Positions 1-10,735 of a stretch of 64,000 nucleotides of DNA are shown here, in pieces. Every line of letters begins with the position of its first letter. The stretch's first letter is position 1. The translations under genes were made by a program, and so were the position numbers. The notes under the pieces were generated by a model, which saw only the letters and a program-made list of their open reading frames with translations, did not search any database and was not told where the DNA came from. The DNA comes from Hydrangea macrophylla (Eukaryota; Streptophyta; Magnoliopsida; Cornales; Hydrangeaceae), in contig CM066994.1 in the NCBI GenBank assembly GCA_033977485.1, forward strand, positions 13,513,585 to 13,577,584. The letters are read 5' to 3'.

Positions 1-204
1 CAACGGTGACTTGTGCCCTGGCACAGCAAGACCTGAACAATGTCAGCGCCGCGTTTCAGACACAGTCGGAGGGGGGGAAATGCAAGAGTGCAATGCAGTG
101 AACCAGACACAGTAAAAAGATGATTTTAAGGATGCTTCTTATGAGTCAAACCTCTGTATTATTTTGTTTTGAAAATAAAAAAATCCCCAGCAGAGTCGCC
201 AGAT
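1..204 (-). mobile_element. 5' internal end of a second tandem copy of the gag-only Ogre/Tat element
   Basis: These bases match 10532-10735 with no difference I could see. Read on the - strand they are the start of the internal region: the primer binding site at 184-201 (complement of TCCCCAGCAGAGTCGCCA) follows the LTR end. Finding this outside the left LTR means that the LTR at 205-3482 is shared by two element copies. The rest of the second copy lies left of the window. Confidence 0.85.
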
Positions 205-3200
205 TGTGGACACGCGGAATCGGACCACTTCTCTCGTTCGAGATTGTTTTGAAATTGATTTGAATCAAGGAAAGAAAACGAAAGGTCTGTTGAAAACAGA
301 TACAGAGTCGCCACTTGGTCTTTAAGGAACCAAGAAACCTAATTTTGACTCACCCAAGCGGATAAGGGCACCGGCCCTTCATAACCAAAGAACTTGGTTC
401 GGGGTTTTGGTACGAGAGAGGAAGGAGCCTTTGTCGCGACTAAAACACCCTCAACTCGCCCCGTCTTTCGACGGGCCTCAATTAGCATCCAAATAATCAT
501 CGTATACTATGTTTGGTTCGACAATTAATACTATTGTAGTATATTACATCACATAAGAAAACTTGAAATTGGAAGATCAAAAGACAAGATATCATTCATA
601 AGATCTAAGCCAATTATCATGCAATGTAAAGTGAAAGATCACACAAATAAATCTAGGAAAAATTGTCTAATCATGTATCAAATAATCAAGACTCCCTAAT
701 CTAAAGGGGGGACATGAATTGTTATTGAAACAAGTAAGCAAAGAAATCAAAATATGCTTAGCAAGGCTAGGGTGATGCATGTTATTCTTTGATAAAAGAA
801 GACCTCTCAATCCCCGGGACGGATGAGAAAGGATGAGTAGATCAAGGGGAAGCATGAACGAGTGATCGAGTTCATTCCTTATAATCTCCTTAGATTAAGA
901 GTTACAAAAACCCCAAATCTTGCATGAATGCAATGTATGTATCTAAAAATGTGCAAAGGTTGTAGTGTGTTTTGTGTACATGGATTTCTAGAATGGCTTA
1001 GAAGTCTAAAATGGGCAAGAATGAATGAATGAAATCAACATGGGATATATACAAATGTAGTATGAACCACTTCCTAGGATATGAACTAATTTGGAATGCA
1101 TATAAGCCTCAAATCAAAGAATGAAAGTTAAAGTGTACTTGCTGTGAATAGTGGACAGAACAGTAGCATGATCTTTTGGAATTTTAAAAGAGGGGTTAGG
1201 AATGTTTTCAATGCATGATTTTTTATGGAGATGTTCCTTATTGTGTCTAGAACACAACCCAAAAGGCCAATCTTGAATAGCTATCACAGATTGAGAGAAA
1301 TTACACAAACAATAGAGGTCACTCAGAAACAGAGTTCGTACTGTCGTCTGAAATGTTAGAAAATCTTAGAAAATGAAAAAGAATGATCTAGAGGCCCATT
1401 TTATACAGAAAGTTTCCTAAGACATTGAATTTTAAGGGAAAAATAAGTTAGGACCACCCCTTTTGGAAAAGTTTTCTGGAAAAGAGGTCGTAAGTTGACC
1501 TAGCTGCTGTGACAGCAAAAACAGAATGTTTGGAAGGAATGTTGGGACCCAAATGGACCATTTCCAAGTACTTCCAAGTCAAACCAAAAATCATGGGTGT
1601 TCTCCAATGAGTTAGGAAGACTTTCCAAGTGGCCTTGTATCCATATGTTGAGTATTGTGTTCTAGAAAAATCTTTGAACTCAACTCACTCACTGTTTTGA
1701 CTCATTGTTTTGAAGATTTTGGAGAAAACAAAGTTTAGTTTCTTGAAACCAAATGAGAGGGATTGAGAGGGGTTTTGAAATAGATGTTTTGAAAACATGT
1801 TTTCAACACTAAATAAGGATCATAGCCACTTAGAATACCTACATCAAACTCATCATTTAAGAACCTCCAAGATTGTTGGAGAGATTTATTTTGTTTTTGG
1901 ACATAACTTCAATACATTCCAAGAATACCTTGGAAGTATTGAGGTTATGGTCATCATCTATCAAACATGTTTTTGAGGTCAAGAGCTACTATCCATGAGG
2001 ATTCACTCACCCCAAACTTCATGTCATCACTTAGATGATGATGAACTAGTAAGTAAATAAAGAAAATAAAAAGAAATGGGATGAGAAGAGATGAACAATA
2101 AACAAGCAAGCAAGTAGATGATAATCAATAGATGATATTCATGAAGCATGAGACTTGTAGATTGGTGTGTCACTCATATGTAATGACACTAGACATGGAA
2201 GAAGCTTCCACACTCTTGAATGCTCACTAAAATGGTGGTTGGGAGTATTGAATGTTGAAGTAAATGGAAGTAATGAAGTAAAAACAAAGTTAGAACTCAC
2301 TTTTGTTTTGAAAAATCAAAGAAGAAAGCTTCTTTTCTCTCCACTCTAACCTTATCTCTACACTTTCTCTCCCAAACTTTTTCTAGACTTGTATTTGACT
2401 CCCCCAAAATGAAGAGCAATGGGGGGTTTAAATAGGCCAATTTGGGGTGGTTTTGGGGTTTTAGAAGTACTCCCATTGGTCCCAAACAACTGTGAACATA
2501 AAACTATGTCGTTTTGGCTTTCAATTAATCAAATTGGACCCCCAAAAAAATTACAAAAATGGACTCTGCGAGGGATGAGTGCCGCGGCGGCACTGGGCCA
2601 GTGCCGCGGCGGCAGTGCTCCTCTGGAGCCCAGAAAATTACGTTTAGGCCCCCAGAGGTTCCGGTATTCGCGAAAAGGCCCTATTTCGTCCGAAATTCAC
2701 AGAAAATGCATACGAACTCCAAATTGAGGTTGTGATATACCGTTGGAAAGGTAATGGAGTCTACTTTACATAAAAAATAGTTCGGGGATAGGTCACTTTG
2801 AAAAGTTTTACGGTATTCGCGATAAAAGCCGATTTGATCGCCTTTTTCGCCTTTGGAAATTCATAATAAACTCGTTTTAAATCCGAAAATTATGTGCGAT
2901 ATACCGTCGGAAAGCTGTTGACCTCTTGTATCCATGAAAAATATTTGAAAATTGTCACGGTGCCCCGGTTCTAAAGTCAAATTCCGGTCAAACTGGTCAA
3001 ACTTGGGATTCCCGGGAAGTTCTGGAAACCTCTGGGAGTTCCCGGGAGCTGATGTTTTCGCTCGATTTTCTTTTGGAACTTGTTTTAATACTTTTCTCAT
3101 GATTTAGAATGATTCTGGTGAATTCGGACGATTTCGGTCAAACTTGGTCAAACTTGGTCAAACCTGGTCAAACCTTGGTCAAACCGGTCAACGGGGATTT

Positions 3201-3482
3201 TCCGGGAGCTTCCGGGACTTCCAGGGGTCTCTGGGAGCTGACGATTTCACCCGATTTTCTCTTAAAAACTCATTTTATCGCTTTTCTTACGACATAGCAT
3301 GTTTTCAGAACTTCGGGACCAAAACTGGGAGTCTTCGGGCTTTCAGGGGCATTTTGGTCAATCTGAGCATTCTGAGAGATAGAGCTGACTTCCAGGAGTC
3401 CTTTTGAGTCTTTTACGATCATTGTGAACCACCAAGCTATGGGTCTCCTAAATCTGATAGCCGACAAAATGGGGTGTCTACA
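205..3482 (-). repeat. LTR (left copy) of the gag-only Ogre/Tat element
   Basis: 3278 bp, starting TGTGGACACGCGG and ending GGGGTGTCTACA on the + strand; in element orientation it begins TGTAGACACCCC. It contains a GC-rich tandem repeat (2579-2616, two units) and two related segments of roughly 150-200 bp (about 2955-3110 and 3111-3265) that share GGTCAAAC repeats and CCCGGGA-like words. No credible protein is encoded. Confidence 0.9.
2579..2616. repeat. 22-bp GC-rich tandem repeat in left LTR (2 units)
   Basis: Unit AGTGCCGCGGCGGCA followed by GTGGGCC-type spacer, present twice here and three times in the other LTR (13109-13169). The 22-bp length difference between LTRs is explained by this one repeat. 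The unit contains the palindrome GCCGCGGC and stands out in otherwise AT-rich DNA. Confidence 0.85.
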
Positions 3483-3500
3483 GTTTGCCCCTCTTTGGCA
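3483..3500 (-). other. Polypurine tract of the gag-only element
   Basis: Directly inside the left LTR. Read on the - strand it is CCAAAGAGGGGCAAAC followed by the LTR start TGTAGACACC. Position and purine content fit a plus-strand primer. Its core AGGGGCAAAC recurs four times in the internal region at 6474-6668. Confidence 0.7.
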
Positions 3501-3642
3501 GGAACTTGCGAGGCAACGCATGTCGCAAGCGAGTGCCAAAGTTTTGAAGAGACAGGCCTTTTGGAGGCTATAGATTTAGGATAAAAAGCGTTGCAAAAGA
3601 TGCAATGATGTTGAGGCTAGTGCTGGTCGTGCTCTGTGTGAG

Positions 3643-3686
3643 CTGCCTACGTATCCCAAGGGGAATCAGATCAGGACGTAGTTCAG
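3643..3686. repeat. ACGTAG hairpin module, copy 1
   Basis: TGCCTACGTATCCC, a short AAGGGGAATCAG-like centre, then ACGTAGTTC: the CTACGT and ACGTAG ends can pair. The same module occurs three more times at 6879-7132 in this non-coding stretch. Function unknown. Confidence 0.7.
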
Positions 3687-4230
3687 GGCACAAAAAAACA
3701 AATCACATATGCACAACAAGACATGCGGATGCTATGCTATGAGGATGATATGCAATGCATGGATGTGATATGAATTATGTCATGAGTCCTATCATGCCTA
3801 GTGTTGTGACCCTAGTATGAGCCGGTGTTGTGGGGCGTGTGCCACTCCAAGTGGACTTATGTTGTGTTAGTATTTCTAACTGTGATGCAGTTATTGACCC
3901 GAATAGGGACATCAAGGTTTGAATACTCTAAGTCTTGGAGCAAACTTCTGAATTTTGGGAAGTGTGCTTCGCAAGCGAATGTAATTGGATGTGGGGTCCC
4001 GGAGGACTATATTCGGAGATGCCGTTTGATAGTTAACCGACGGACACGGAAGCCCTGGAAATTAAGAGACGGACACAGAAGTCAAGAGACGTCAAGTGAT
4101 GGACATGAAATCCCGAGATGCCAAGCGATGAACATGGAAGCCCCATTAATGGACATAGAAGCCTAAGATTTTGAATGAGAATGATGAACACGGCATATTT
4201 TGAATGAGAGTGATGATAAACCAATGATGA

Positions 4231-5740
4231 TTAATGAACTGACGATGTACGAATCGAGCTGATGAGTCGATAATGAACTACTGTGACTATCATGGATTGG
4301 ATCAACAGTTGGGCTAACCGTGACCGAAAGAAGTGACGATGCACGAATCGAGATGATGAGTCAATAGTGAACTATTGTGACTATCATGGATTGGATCAAC
4401 AGTTGGACTAATCGTAACCAGAAGAAGTGACGATGTACGAATCGAGAGGATGAGTCAACAGTGAACTACTGTGACTATCATGGATTGGATCAACAGTTGT
4501 ACTAACAGTGACTAGAAGAACTGACGACGTACGAATCGAGATGATGAGTCAACAGTGAACTACTGTGACTGTCATAGATTGAACTGACGATCGAACTAAT
4601 CGAGAAGACGAGTCGACAGTGAACTAATGTGACTGTGGTGATTGGACTGACGATGTACGAATCGAGAAGACGAGTCGACAGTGAACTTACTGTGACTGTC
4701 GTGATTGAACTGACGATGTACGAATCGAGAAGATGAGTCGACAGTGAACTACTGTGACTGTGGTGATTGGACTGACGATGTACGAATCGAGAAGACGAGT
4801 CGACAGTGAACTTACTGTGACTGTCGTGATTGAACTGACGATGTACGAATCGAGAAGATGAGTCGACAGTGAACTACTGTGACTGTCATGATTGAACTAA
4901 CGATGTACGAATCGAGAAGACGAGTCGACAGTGAACTACTGTGACTGTCATGATTGAACTAACGATGTACGAATCGAGATGACGAGTCGATAGTGAACTT
5001 ACTATGACTATCATGATTGAACTGACGATGTACGAATCGAGAAGACGAGTCGACAGTGAATTTACTGTGACTGTCATGATTGAACTAACGATGTACGAAT
5101 CGAGATGACGAGTCGATAGTGAACTTACTATGACTATCATGATTGAACTGACGATGTACGAATCGAGAAGACGAGTCGACAGTGAACTTACTGTGACTGT
5201 CATGATTGAACTGACGATGTACGAATCGAGAAGATGAGTCGACAGTGAACTACTGTGACTATCATGATTGAACTAACGATGTACGAATCGAGATGACGAG
5301 TCGATAGTGAACTTACTATGACTGTTATAGATTGAACTGATGATGTACGAATCGAGAAGACGAGTCGACAGTGAACTACTGTGACTGTCATGATTGAACT
5401 ATCGATGTACGAATCGAGATGACGAGTCGATAGTGAACTTACTATGACTGTCATGATTGAACTGACGATGTACGAATCGAGAAGACGAGTCGACAGTGAA
5501 CTTACTGTGACTGTCATGATTGAACTGACGATGTACGAATCGAGAAGACGAGTCGACAGTGAACTACTGTGACTGTCATGATTGAACTAACGATGTACGA
5601 ATCGAGATGACGAGTCGATAGTGAACTTACTATGACTGTTATAGATTGAACTGATGATGTACGAATCAAGAAGACGAGTCGACAGTGAACTACTGTGACT
5701 GTTGTAGATTGAACTGACGATGTACGAATCGATATGCCTG
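4231..5740. repeat. Minisatellite of 62-63 bp units with internal hairpin
   Basis: More than 20 tandem units with core GATGTACGAATCGAGAAGAC then GAGTCGACAGTGAAC. The first few are about 93 bp because of an extra GGATCAACAGTTG segment; later ones are 62-63 bp. Two unit types interleave: one has GACAGT...ACTGT, the other GATAGT...ACTAT, so the self-complementary arms change together. Open frames seen on the - strand are a by-product of units that are multiples of three and break where the unit is 62 bp. Confidence 0.92.
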
Positions 5741-6458
5741 CTGGGGATTAAACTGAATCTGTTGGGGATGAAGCGACTCTTTCTGGGATCTCTCTTCAAC
5801 TACTTCTCTTGACCGGAAACCAGGATTCAAATTCGAATCTCTCATAGTTGATCAAATCTTGCTGGCCCGGAACCGGGATCCATCAATAGCCACTCATGGA
5901 CTTATGTTGCATGGACGAGGGAAGGTAATCAACAGCCACTCATGGACTTATGTTGCAAGGAGATGATGGTCAACTTTCGATGGTTTGGAAAGGGATGAAA
6001 TTCGCATTTGCCCTAAGTTTGGACGCTTCTCATGCTGACGCCTTAACCGGTACAGTAATGGTGTTTGGTACTCCTGCTTGTATTGGCATGCTCTTTATAA
6101 CTTGATTTGAAAATTTTATTAATCGCTGTTGACTTACAACAGACTCAAAAACTTGACAGACATTGACGCACGAGGATGACATATTTGACACAAGCTCGTT
6201 TTGTCAAAACTTGATGTGCTTTTGTCATAAACGATGTACCATTTCTCTTTTGGTGTTCACCCCTCATCTTAACATGGTAGCACTTTGCTGATAAATCTGA
6301 TTTTTGAAAATTCCTCCTTAGTGATCTAGTCAATTTTCTGCTTCTTCCAGGAAGTGCTTTGAATTAGTGCCTTAGCTTTTAGAGTAAAAGGTGCTCTATT
6401 TCAAAATTTTGAAAACAACTTGGTAACTTGAAAACTCGCCCTTGGTGTGAAGGGATTG

Positions 6459-6680
6459 TGTTAGGCAAACGGAGTTTGCCCCTAGTTTGAGGTGTACAAA
6501 GTGGGATTCATAAGCAAACGAGGTGGGTGACCGAAGTTTGCCCCTAGTTTGGATGATGGTTTATTGGATGTTTTGGGCAAACGAGGTAGGTGACCAAAGT
6601 TTGCCCCTTGTATGAAGGGTAGATAGTAAAAGTCAGGCAAACGAGGCGGGTAGCCGATGTTTGCCCCTAGTGTGGAAGGT
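6459..6680. repeat. Four diverged repeats carrying polypurine-tract-like cores
   Basis: Units of about 62 bp, each with GGCAAACG (or GCAAACG) followed 12-20 bp later by GTTTGCCCCT. The second word, at 6474, 6536, 6599 and 6659, is the complement of the AGGGGCAAAC core beside the LTR. The GCAAAC and GTTTGC ends are inverted and can form a hairpin. Confidence 0.75.
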
Positions 6681-6734
6681 GATTTTCTGGCTTGAGGCAT
6701 GGACCGTGACTTTAATCTCTCAAATGCTCATAAC

Positions 6735-7620
6735 TTTTGCCTAGGCACCAGTGAGGTGACCTAGCAAGCTCTTTTCTCTCTTTTGTTATTGCTCACCTTG
6801 GATTTAACTCTAATTTTGCCTAGGCGTCCTTTCGGATTTTCGACCTAGCGAGTCATCCTTTTTTTCTTTTTGTAAGTCTGCCTACGTACCCCCAAGTGGG
6901 GATCAGGTCCAACGTAGTTCGGGCCATGGTCGGAAAGAAGCGGGTTGATTTTTAGGTAGGTGGGTTGACCGAACCGTGGTGGTTGCCTACGTATCCCCGA
7001 GCGGGAATCAGGTCGAGCGTAGTTCAAGGCAAGGTCTTGAAAGAAATTGGTTTGGTTATGATGGTGTCGACCGAACCGATGTGGTTGCCTACGTATCCCC
7101 GAGTGGGAATCAGGTCGAGCGTAGTTCAAGGCAAGGCTTGAAATAAGGGGTTTGAGGTATGAGGGTTTTTCAAACCAATCGTCAAAGAAGTTCAAACTTG
7201 AGCCACTTGTGGTAGCTTTGAATAAAAAAGATTCAGTTTCAATCTCCCTTTCTTTTCTTTTTCTTTTTCTTTTTCTTTTTCTTTTGTTTTGAGGATTGAT
7301 CCTTTTCACTTTTGCCTAGCCAGTCAATTCTTGCTTTTCATGTAGTTGATTCTTGCAAGATCCTTTAATCGCAATCTCAGAATTCCAGAATGTGCATGTC
7401 AGCTCTCGGAATTTATTTGTGGTCATTCCGTGCCTTTTGAAATGTGATCTTGGCACGTTCTTAAGATGTATCTTGAAGCGTATGATTCTCTCATTTATTT
7501 CATCAAAAATTTTCTCCAACATTTTGACTGGCTAGGGTCAGATTTTGGAAATCAACACCTTTTTCAGCTCTAACTTTTGCCTAGGTGCCCTTTCGGGTTT
7601 TCAACCTGGCGAGCTTTTTC
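6735..7620. repeat. Repeat-rich non-coding internal region with hairpin modules
   Basis: Holds three ACGTAG modules (6879-6920, 6983-7030, 7084-7132) like the one at 3643, and TTGCCTAGG...CCTAGC or CCTGGC words near 6735, 6818, 7311 and 7577, often next to poly-pyrimidine runs. No protein with recognisable domains is found on either strand. Read in the element's direction this lies downstream of gag, where pol would normally be. Confidence 0.65.
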
Positions 7621-8280
7621 TTTTCTTTTCCTTTCTTCTTTTTTTTTTTTTGAAAGTGGAGATGAAACTCACTGAAATGTTTGGCTACCATCAAGGGCTA
7701 AGTTTGCATTGCTTTCAATCGGACAGATTGCGTGGCTCCCAATTGGATCGGGCTTAAGGCTTCGAAATGGTGGAAAAAAGGGTGTTGGGCAAGCCCCAAG
7801 TCAGTTTCAAGTATGTCTTTTCAAGATTGAGGCAAAAGCATCTTTAAATTCTTAAAGTAAGACTATTCAATTCCAGCTCTTCATCAGTGTCAGCGTGAAA
7901 TCGACTTTAACCTTTCAGGATTCTTTTTTTGTTTTGTCATAGAAAAATTATTACCAGAGTAATATCCATGGTAATTCGAAAAGTGACACTTCAGTTTAGT
8001 GATTCATGCATTTATGACTGGGCACATTAGATTAAGCAAAATGAGATTGCATTCCATCAATAGAGAAGGTTTACAGACTTATTAACAACTCGATGACAGA
8101 CAGACTTGATCACAAGACTAGAATTGAAATGGACTCGAAACATAGAACAGACTCAACTTGACTCGACCTGGTCTCAAATGGAGTGTCTTTGCGACCCATT
8201 TATTAAATTTTTCAGCAGAAGTTCCAAACACCATCACTTTACTGCGTAGCTTCAACATTCATTAGCATCGACGGAAGGGA

Positions 8281-9567
8281 TCATTCGATCGGTTGGTCCA
8301 AGCCAAGATAGTGGATTGGATTAGGATGGGATACATCCTCTATGAGGTTCTGAATGTCATGACGGAGGCGGATGCATTGATCGGTGTCATGGCCTAGATT
8401 TTGATGGTAAGCACATCGTAGGCTCATGTTGTAGTGGGAGGGTATGGGATCCGGTAGCGGTTTGTGAGGGAGGAGCTGTAGGTGGCCCTTTCTGAGTAAG
8501 TGGTCCAAGGCTGTGGAAAGAGGAACATCAAGTTTGGAGAATTCGCGAGGGCCTTTTGGGCGATTTGGCGGAATGGACTGGTATGGACGAAGGGCGCAGG
8601 CCATTGATTGGTTGCTAAGTGCACTGATATCCGGGGAGTCCAGGGAGTAGTTAGGTCTCTTGGACTGGTGTTGGGGTTCATCCTTTTTGAACTTTCCTTC
8701 TCTGATGGCATCCTCTATTCTGGTGCCTATTTCAAATAGCTCTTCGAATGTGGAGATGGATTGGTAGAATAGCTTGTCATGATATACTGGTTGCATGTTC
8801 TTGACCAGCATACGTACTTGCTCTTTCTCAACAGGTCTGTGGATCATTTGAGCCACTTTATTCCTCCATCTGCTCAAGAACGCAGTGAAGGACTCATTAA
8901 AGTTCTGCCTGGTAGTCTCTAGATCCCGGATGGTGATATCAAACTCTTGGTTGTAAGAGTAGTGATCAATAAAAGTTCTAGCAATGTCTTCCCAGACTCG
9001 GGTCTTGGAGGCTTCGAGGGTTAGGAACCAGGATAGTGCGGCATTCTTAAGGGTTTGCGGGAACAACATCGCAATGTGCTCATGAGTGCAGCCCATCGAT
9101 TGGAAGATGCTCATGCACAGCTTGATGTGACTTTTTGGATTCCCTGTTCCATCAAAACGGTCAATTTCAGGCATCTTGAAATTCTCTGGCAGTTTCAGCT
9201 TGATAGGCTCAAAGAGGCCTTCCAGGTCCAACATGTAATCATCGACCCCCTTGCTTTTCCTCAGTACGCTTTCCAACTTGTCAACCTTATCCATTTTCTC
9301 TTGAAGCTTCTTCACATACGCAAACGGTGGGACCCCTTGAAACCAGTCTTCCTCCCCATTATTCTCGGGAGGCGGTCCAAACCCAGGCGGTGGTGGTGGG
9401 AACCCATGTGGGTACTGTGGCTGCTGCTGTTTCAGTTCTTCCATGAAACTCAAAACTTGGGCCATGCGATCAGATTGCTGGTTTATGGTTGCTCCCAACT
9501 CAGTGACCTTGTTTTCTAATTCTTCCTGATTCATGTTGGAATGACTTAGCGGGCTAATTTTGACCAA
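8281..9567 (-). CDS. Gag polyprotein of the gag-only Ogre/Tat element
   Basis: 428 residues if the first Met is used; a second Met 11 residues later, before NQEELENKV, is an equally plausible start. The N-terminus is predicted coiled (ELENKVTELGATINQQ), followed by a proline-rich stretch near residues 50-70. A retrotransposon Gag core lies at about residues 140-265 (ALSWFLTLEAS, then FNESFTAFLSRWR). Near the C-terminus, residues 385-398, CAYHQNLGHDTDQC gives a C-X2-H-X4-H-X4-C pattern like the zinc knuckles of Tat-group Gags. The protein should form the particle that packages element RNA. The reading frame is uninterrupted, which fits the near-identical LTRs. No protease or pol follows, so the intact gag in an otherwise pol-less element suggests selection or very recent copying. 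Confidence 0.85.
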   Translation of the reverse strand: MVKISPLSHSNMNQEELENKVTELGATINQQSDRMAQVLSFMEELKQQQPQYPHGFPPPPPGFGPPPENNGEEDWFQGVPPFAYVKKLQEKMDKVDKLESVLRKSKGVDDYMLDLEGLFEPIKLKLPENFKMPEIDRFDGTGNPKSHIKLCMSIFQSMGCTHEHIAMLFPQTLKNAALSWFLTLEASKTRVWEDIARTFIDHYSYNQEFDITIRDLETTRQNFNESFTAFLSRWRNKVAQMIHRPVEKEQVRMLVKNMQPVYHDKLFYQSISTFEELFEIGTRIEDAIREGKFKKDEPQHQSKRPNYSLDSPDISALSNQSMACALRPYQSIPPNRPKGPREFSKLDVPLSTALDHLLRKGHLQLLPHKPLPDPIPSHYNMSLRCAYHQNLGHDTDQCIRLRHDIQNLIEDVSHPNPIHYLGLDQPIE

Positions 9568-9958
9568 ATGACTGTTCGAACTTCTGACTCAGGACGAGGA
9601 TCCCAGTTGCTGACTTCGGGAATCTATACTGACCTGACAGATTTCAAGAGAAAAGGGTGTATCAGGTCCTGATAGTGACGACTTTAGACAGACAAAGACA
9701 GTGATGTGGACTGACTCGAGGCAGTGCGTGCAGATAGATGGTGCATGCATGTGGGACAAGCAGGCGGATGTAAGGCCTAATCTATATGATGCTTCTATTT
9801 CTAACAGATGGCAGTTAAACAAATAAGGCCCTAACCATATGGAGTGTGCCAACCTTACTTTCCAGTACGATCACCAAGGGATAACAGGGGTTTCCAGGTT
9901 TTTATGAAAGCTTCTAGGAGGGATTGGGCATTTCGGGGAAATTTGGACAGAGTTTCTG

Positions 9959-10065
9959 GGAGAAACTGGTTAATACAGTTATATCTGGGATATCTGGGCA
10001 GAGTTTTTGGGAGAAACGGGTTAATACAGTTATATCTGGGATATCTGGGCAGAGTTTCTGGTATT
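9959..10065. repeat. Two tandem copies of a ~51-bp repeat in the gag leader
   Basis: GGGAGAAACTGGTTAATACA followed by GTTATATCTGGGATATCTGG occurs twice in a row with few changes; a third, degenerate, partial copy follows at 10090-10120. It lies in the 5' untranslated internal part of the element, between primer site and gag. Confidence 0.7.
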
Positions 10066-10714
10066 TCTGGGAAATTTGAGCAGGGTTCTTGGGAGAAACT
10101 GATTAATATGGTTATAGTGATCGTACTTTCCAGCAGGTTTTCATACTCCTATGCCTTAGGACCGACAAACAAGGTTTGCGGTGTATATCTTTGCGAGCAT
10201 GGAGCAGACATCCTTGTCATGATGCTTAGGCAGGTCAACTCAATGTGACTACATATGAGTGATTGCCTTGGGAATCATAAGAAAGAGGTTCTGTTCTATG
10301 CCGCATAAGCGTCTACACCGCGCAGGTAATCCCGTCAAGGCATACAGCAGTTATATCGCATTGTCCTATCTGGAAAGATAAATGAACAGTCCTATAAAAG
10401 GTTCTACAGGAATCTATATGCAAAGGCTGGGTTCAGTCAAAGAGGGTCCGTTGACGAGAGTTCCAATATACCATCAGAGAGACAGTACGGAAGTTTTTAC
10501 TCTTTTTGATATACCTTGGAAGGTACAGTATCAACGGTGACTTGTGCCCTGGCACAGCAAGACCTGAACAATGTCAGCGCCGCGTTTCAGACACAGTCGG
10601 AGGGGGGGAAATGCAAGAGTGCAATGCAGTGAACCAGACACAGTAAAAAGATGATTTTAAGGATGCTTCTTATGAGTCAAACCTCTGTATTATTTTGTTT
10701 TGAAAATAAAAAAA

Positions 10715-10732
10715 TCCCCAGCAGAGTCGCCA
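10715..10732 (-). other. Primer binding site, tRNA-Arg type
   Basis: On the - strand TGGCGACTCTGCTGGGGA starts three bases inside the LTR. It is complementary, with one mismatch by my recollection of plant tRNA-Arg(ACG), to the 3' end of that tRNA plus CCA. This primer choice is typical of Ogre elements. An identical copy is at 184-201. Confidence 0.75.
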
Positions 10733-10735
10733 GAT

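Noticed and set aside
4231..5740. Regular repeats resembling a CRISPR array
   Set aside because: The whole unit repeats, without unique spacers, inside a plant LTR retrotransposon.
4886..5799. Long - strand frames with a repeated SSLSTRHLDSYIVSS-like motif
   Set aside because: Direct translation of the 62-63 bp minisatellite; the frame breaks wherever a unit is not a multiple of three, and there is no start context or domain.
6845..7309. 154-residue - strand frame rich in Lys/Arg
   Set aside because: Comes from a CTTTT microsatellite and the ACGTAG modules; no domain.
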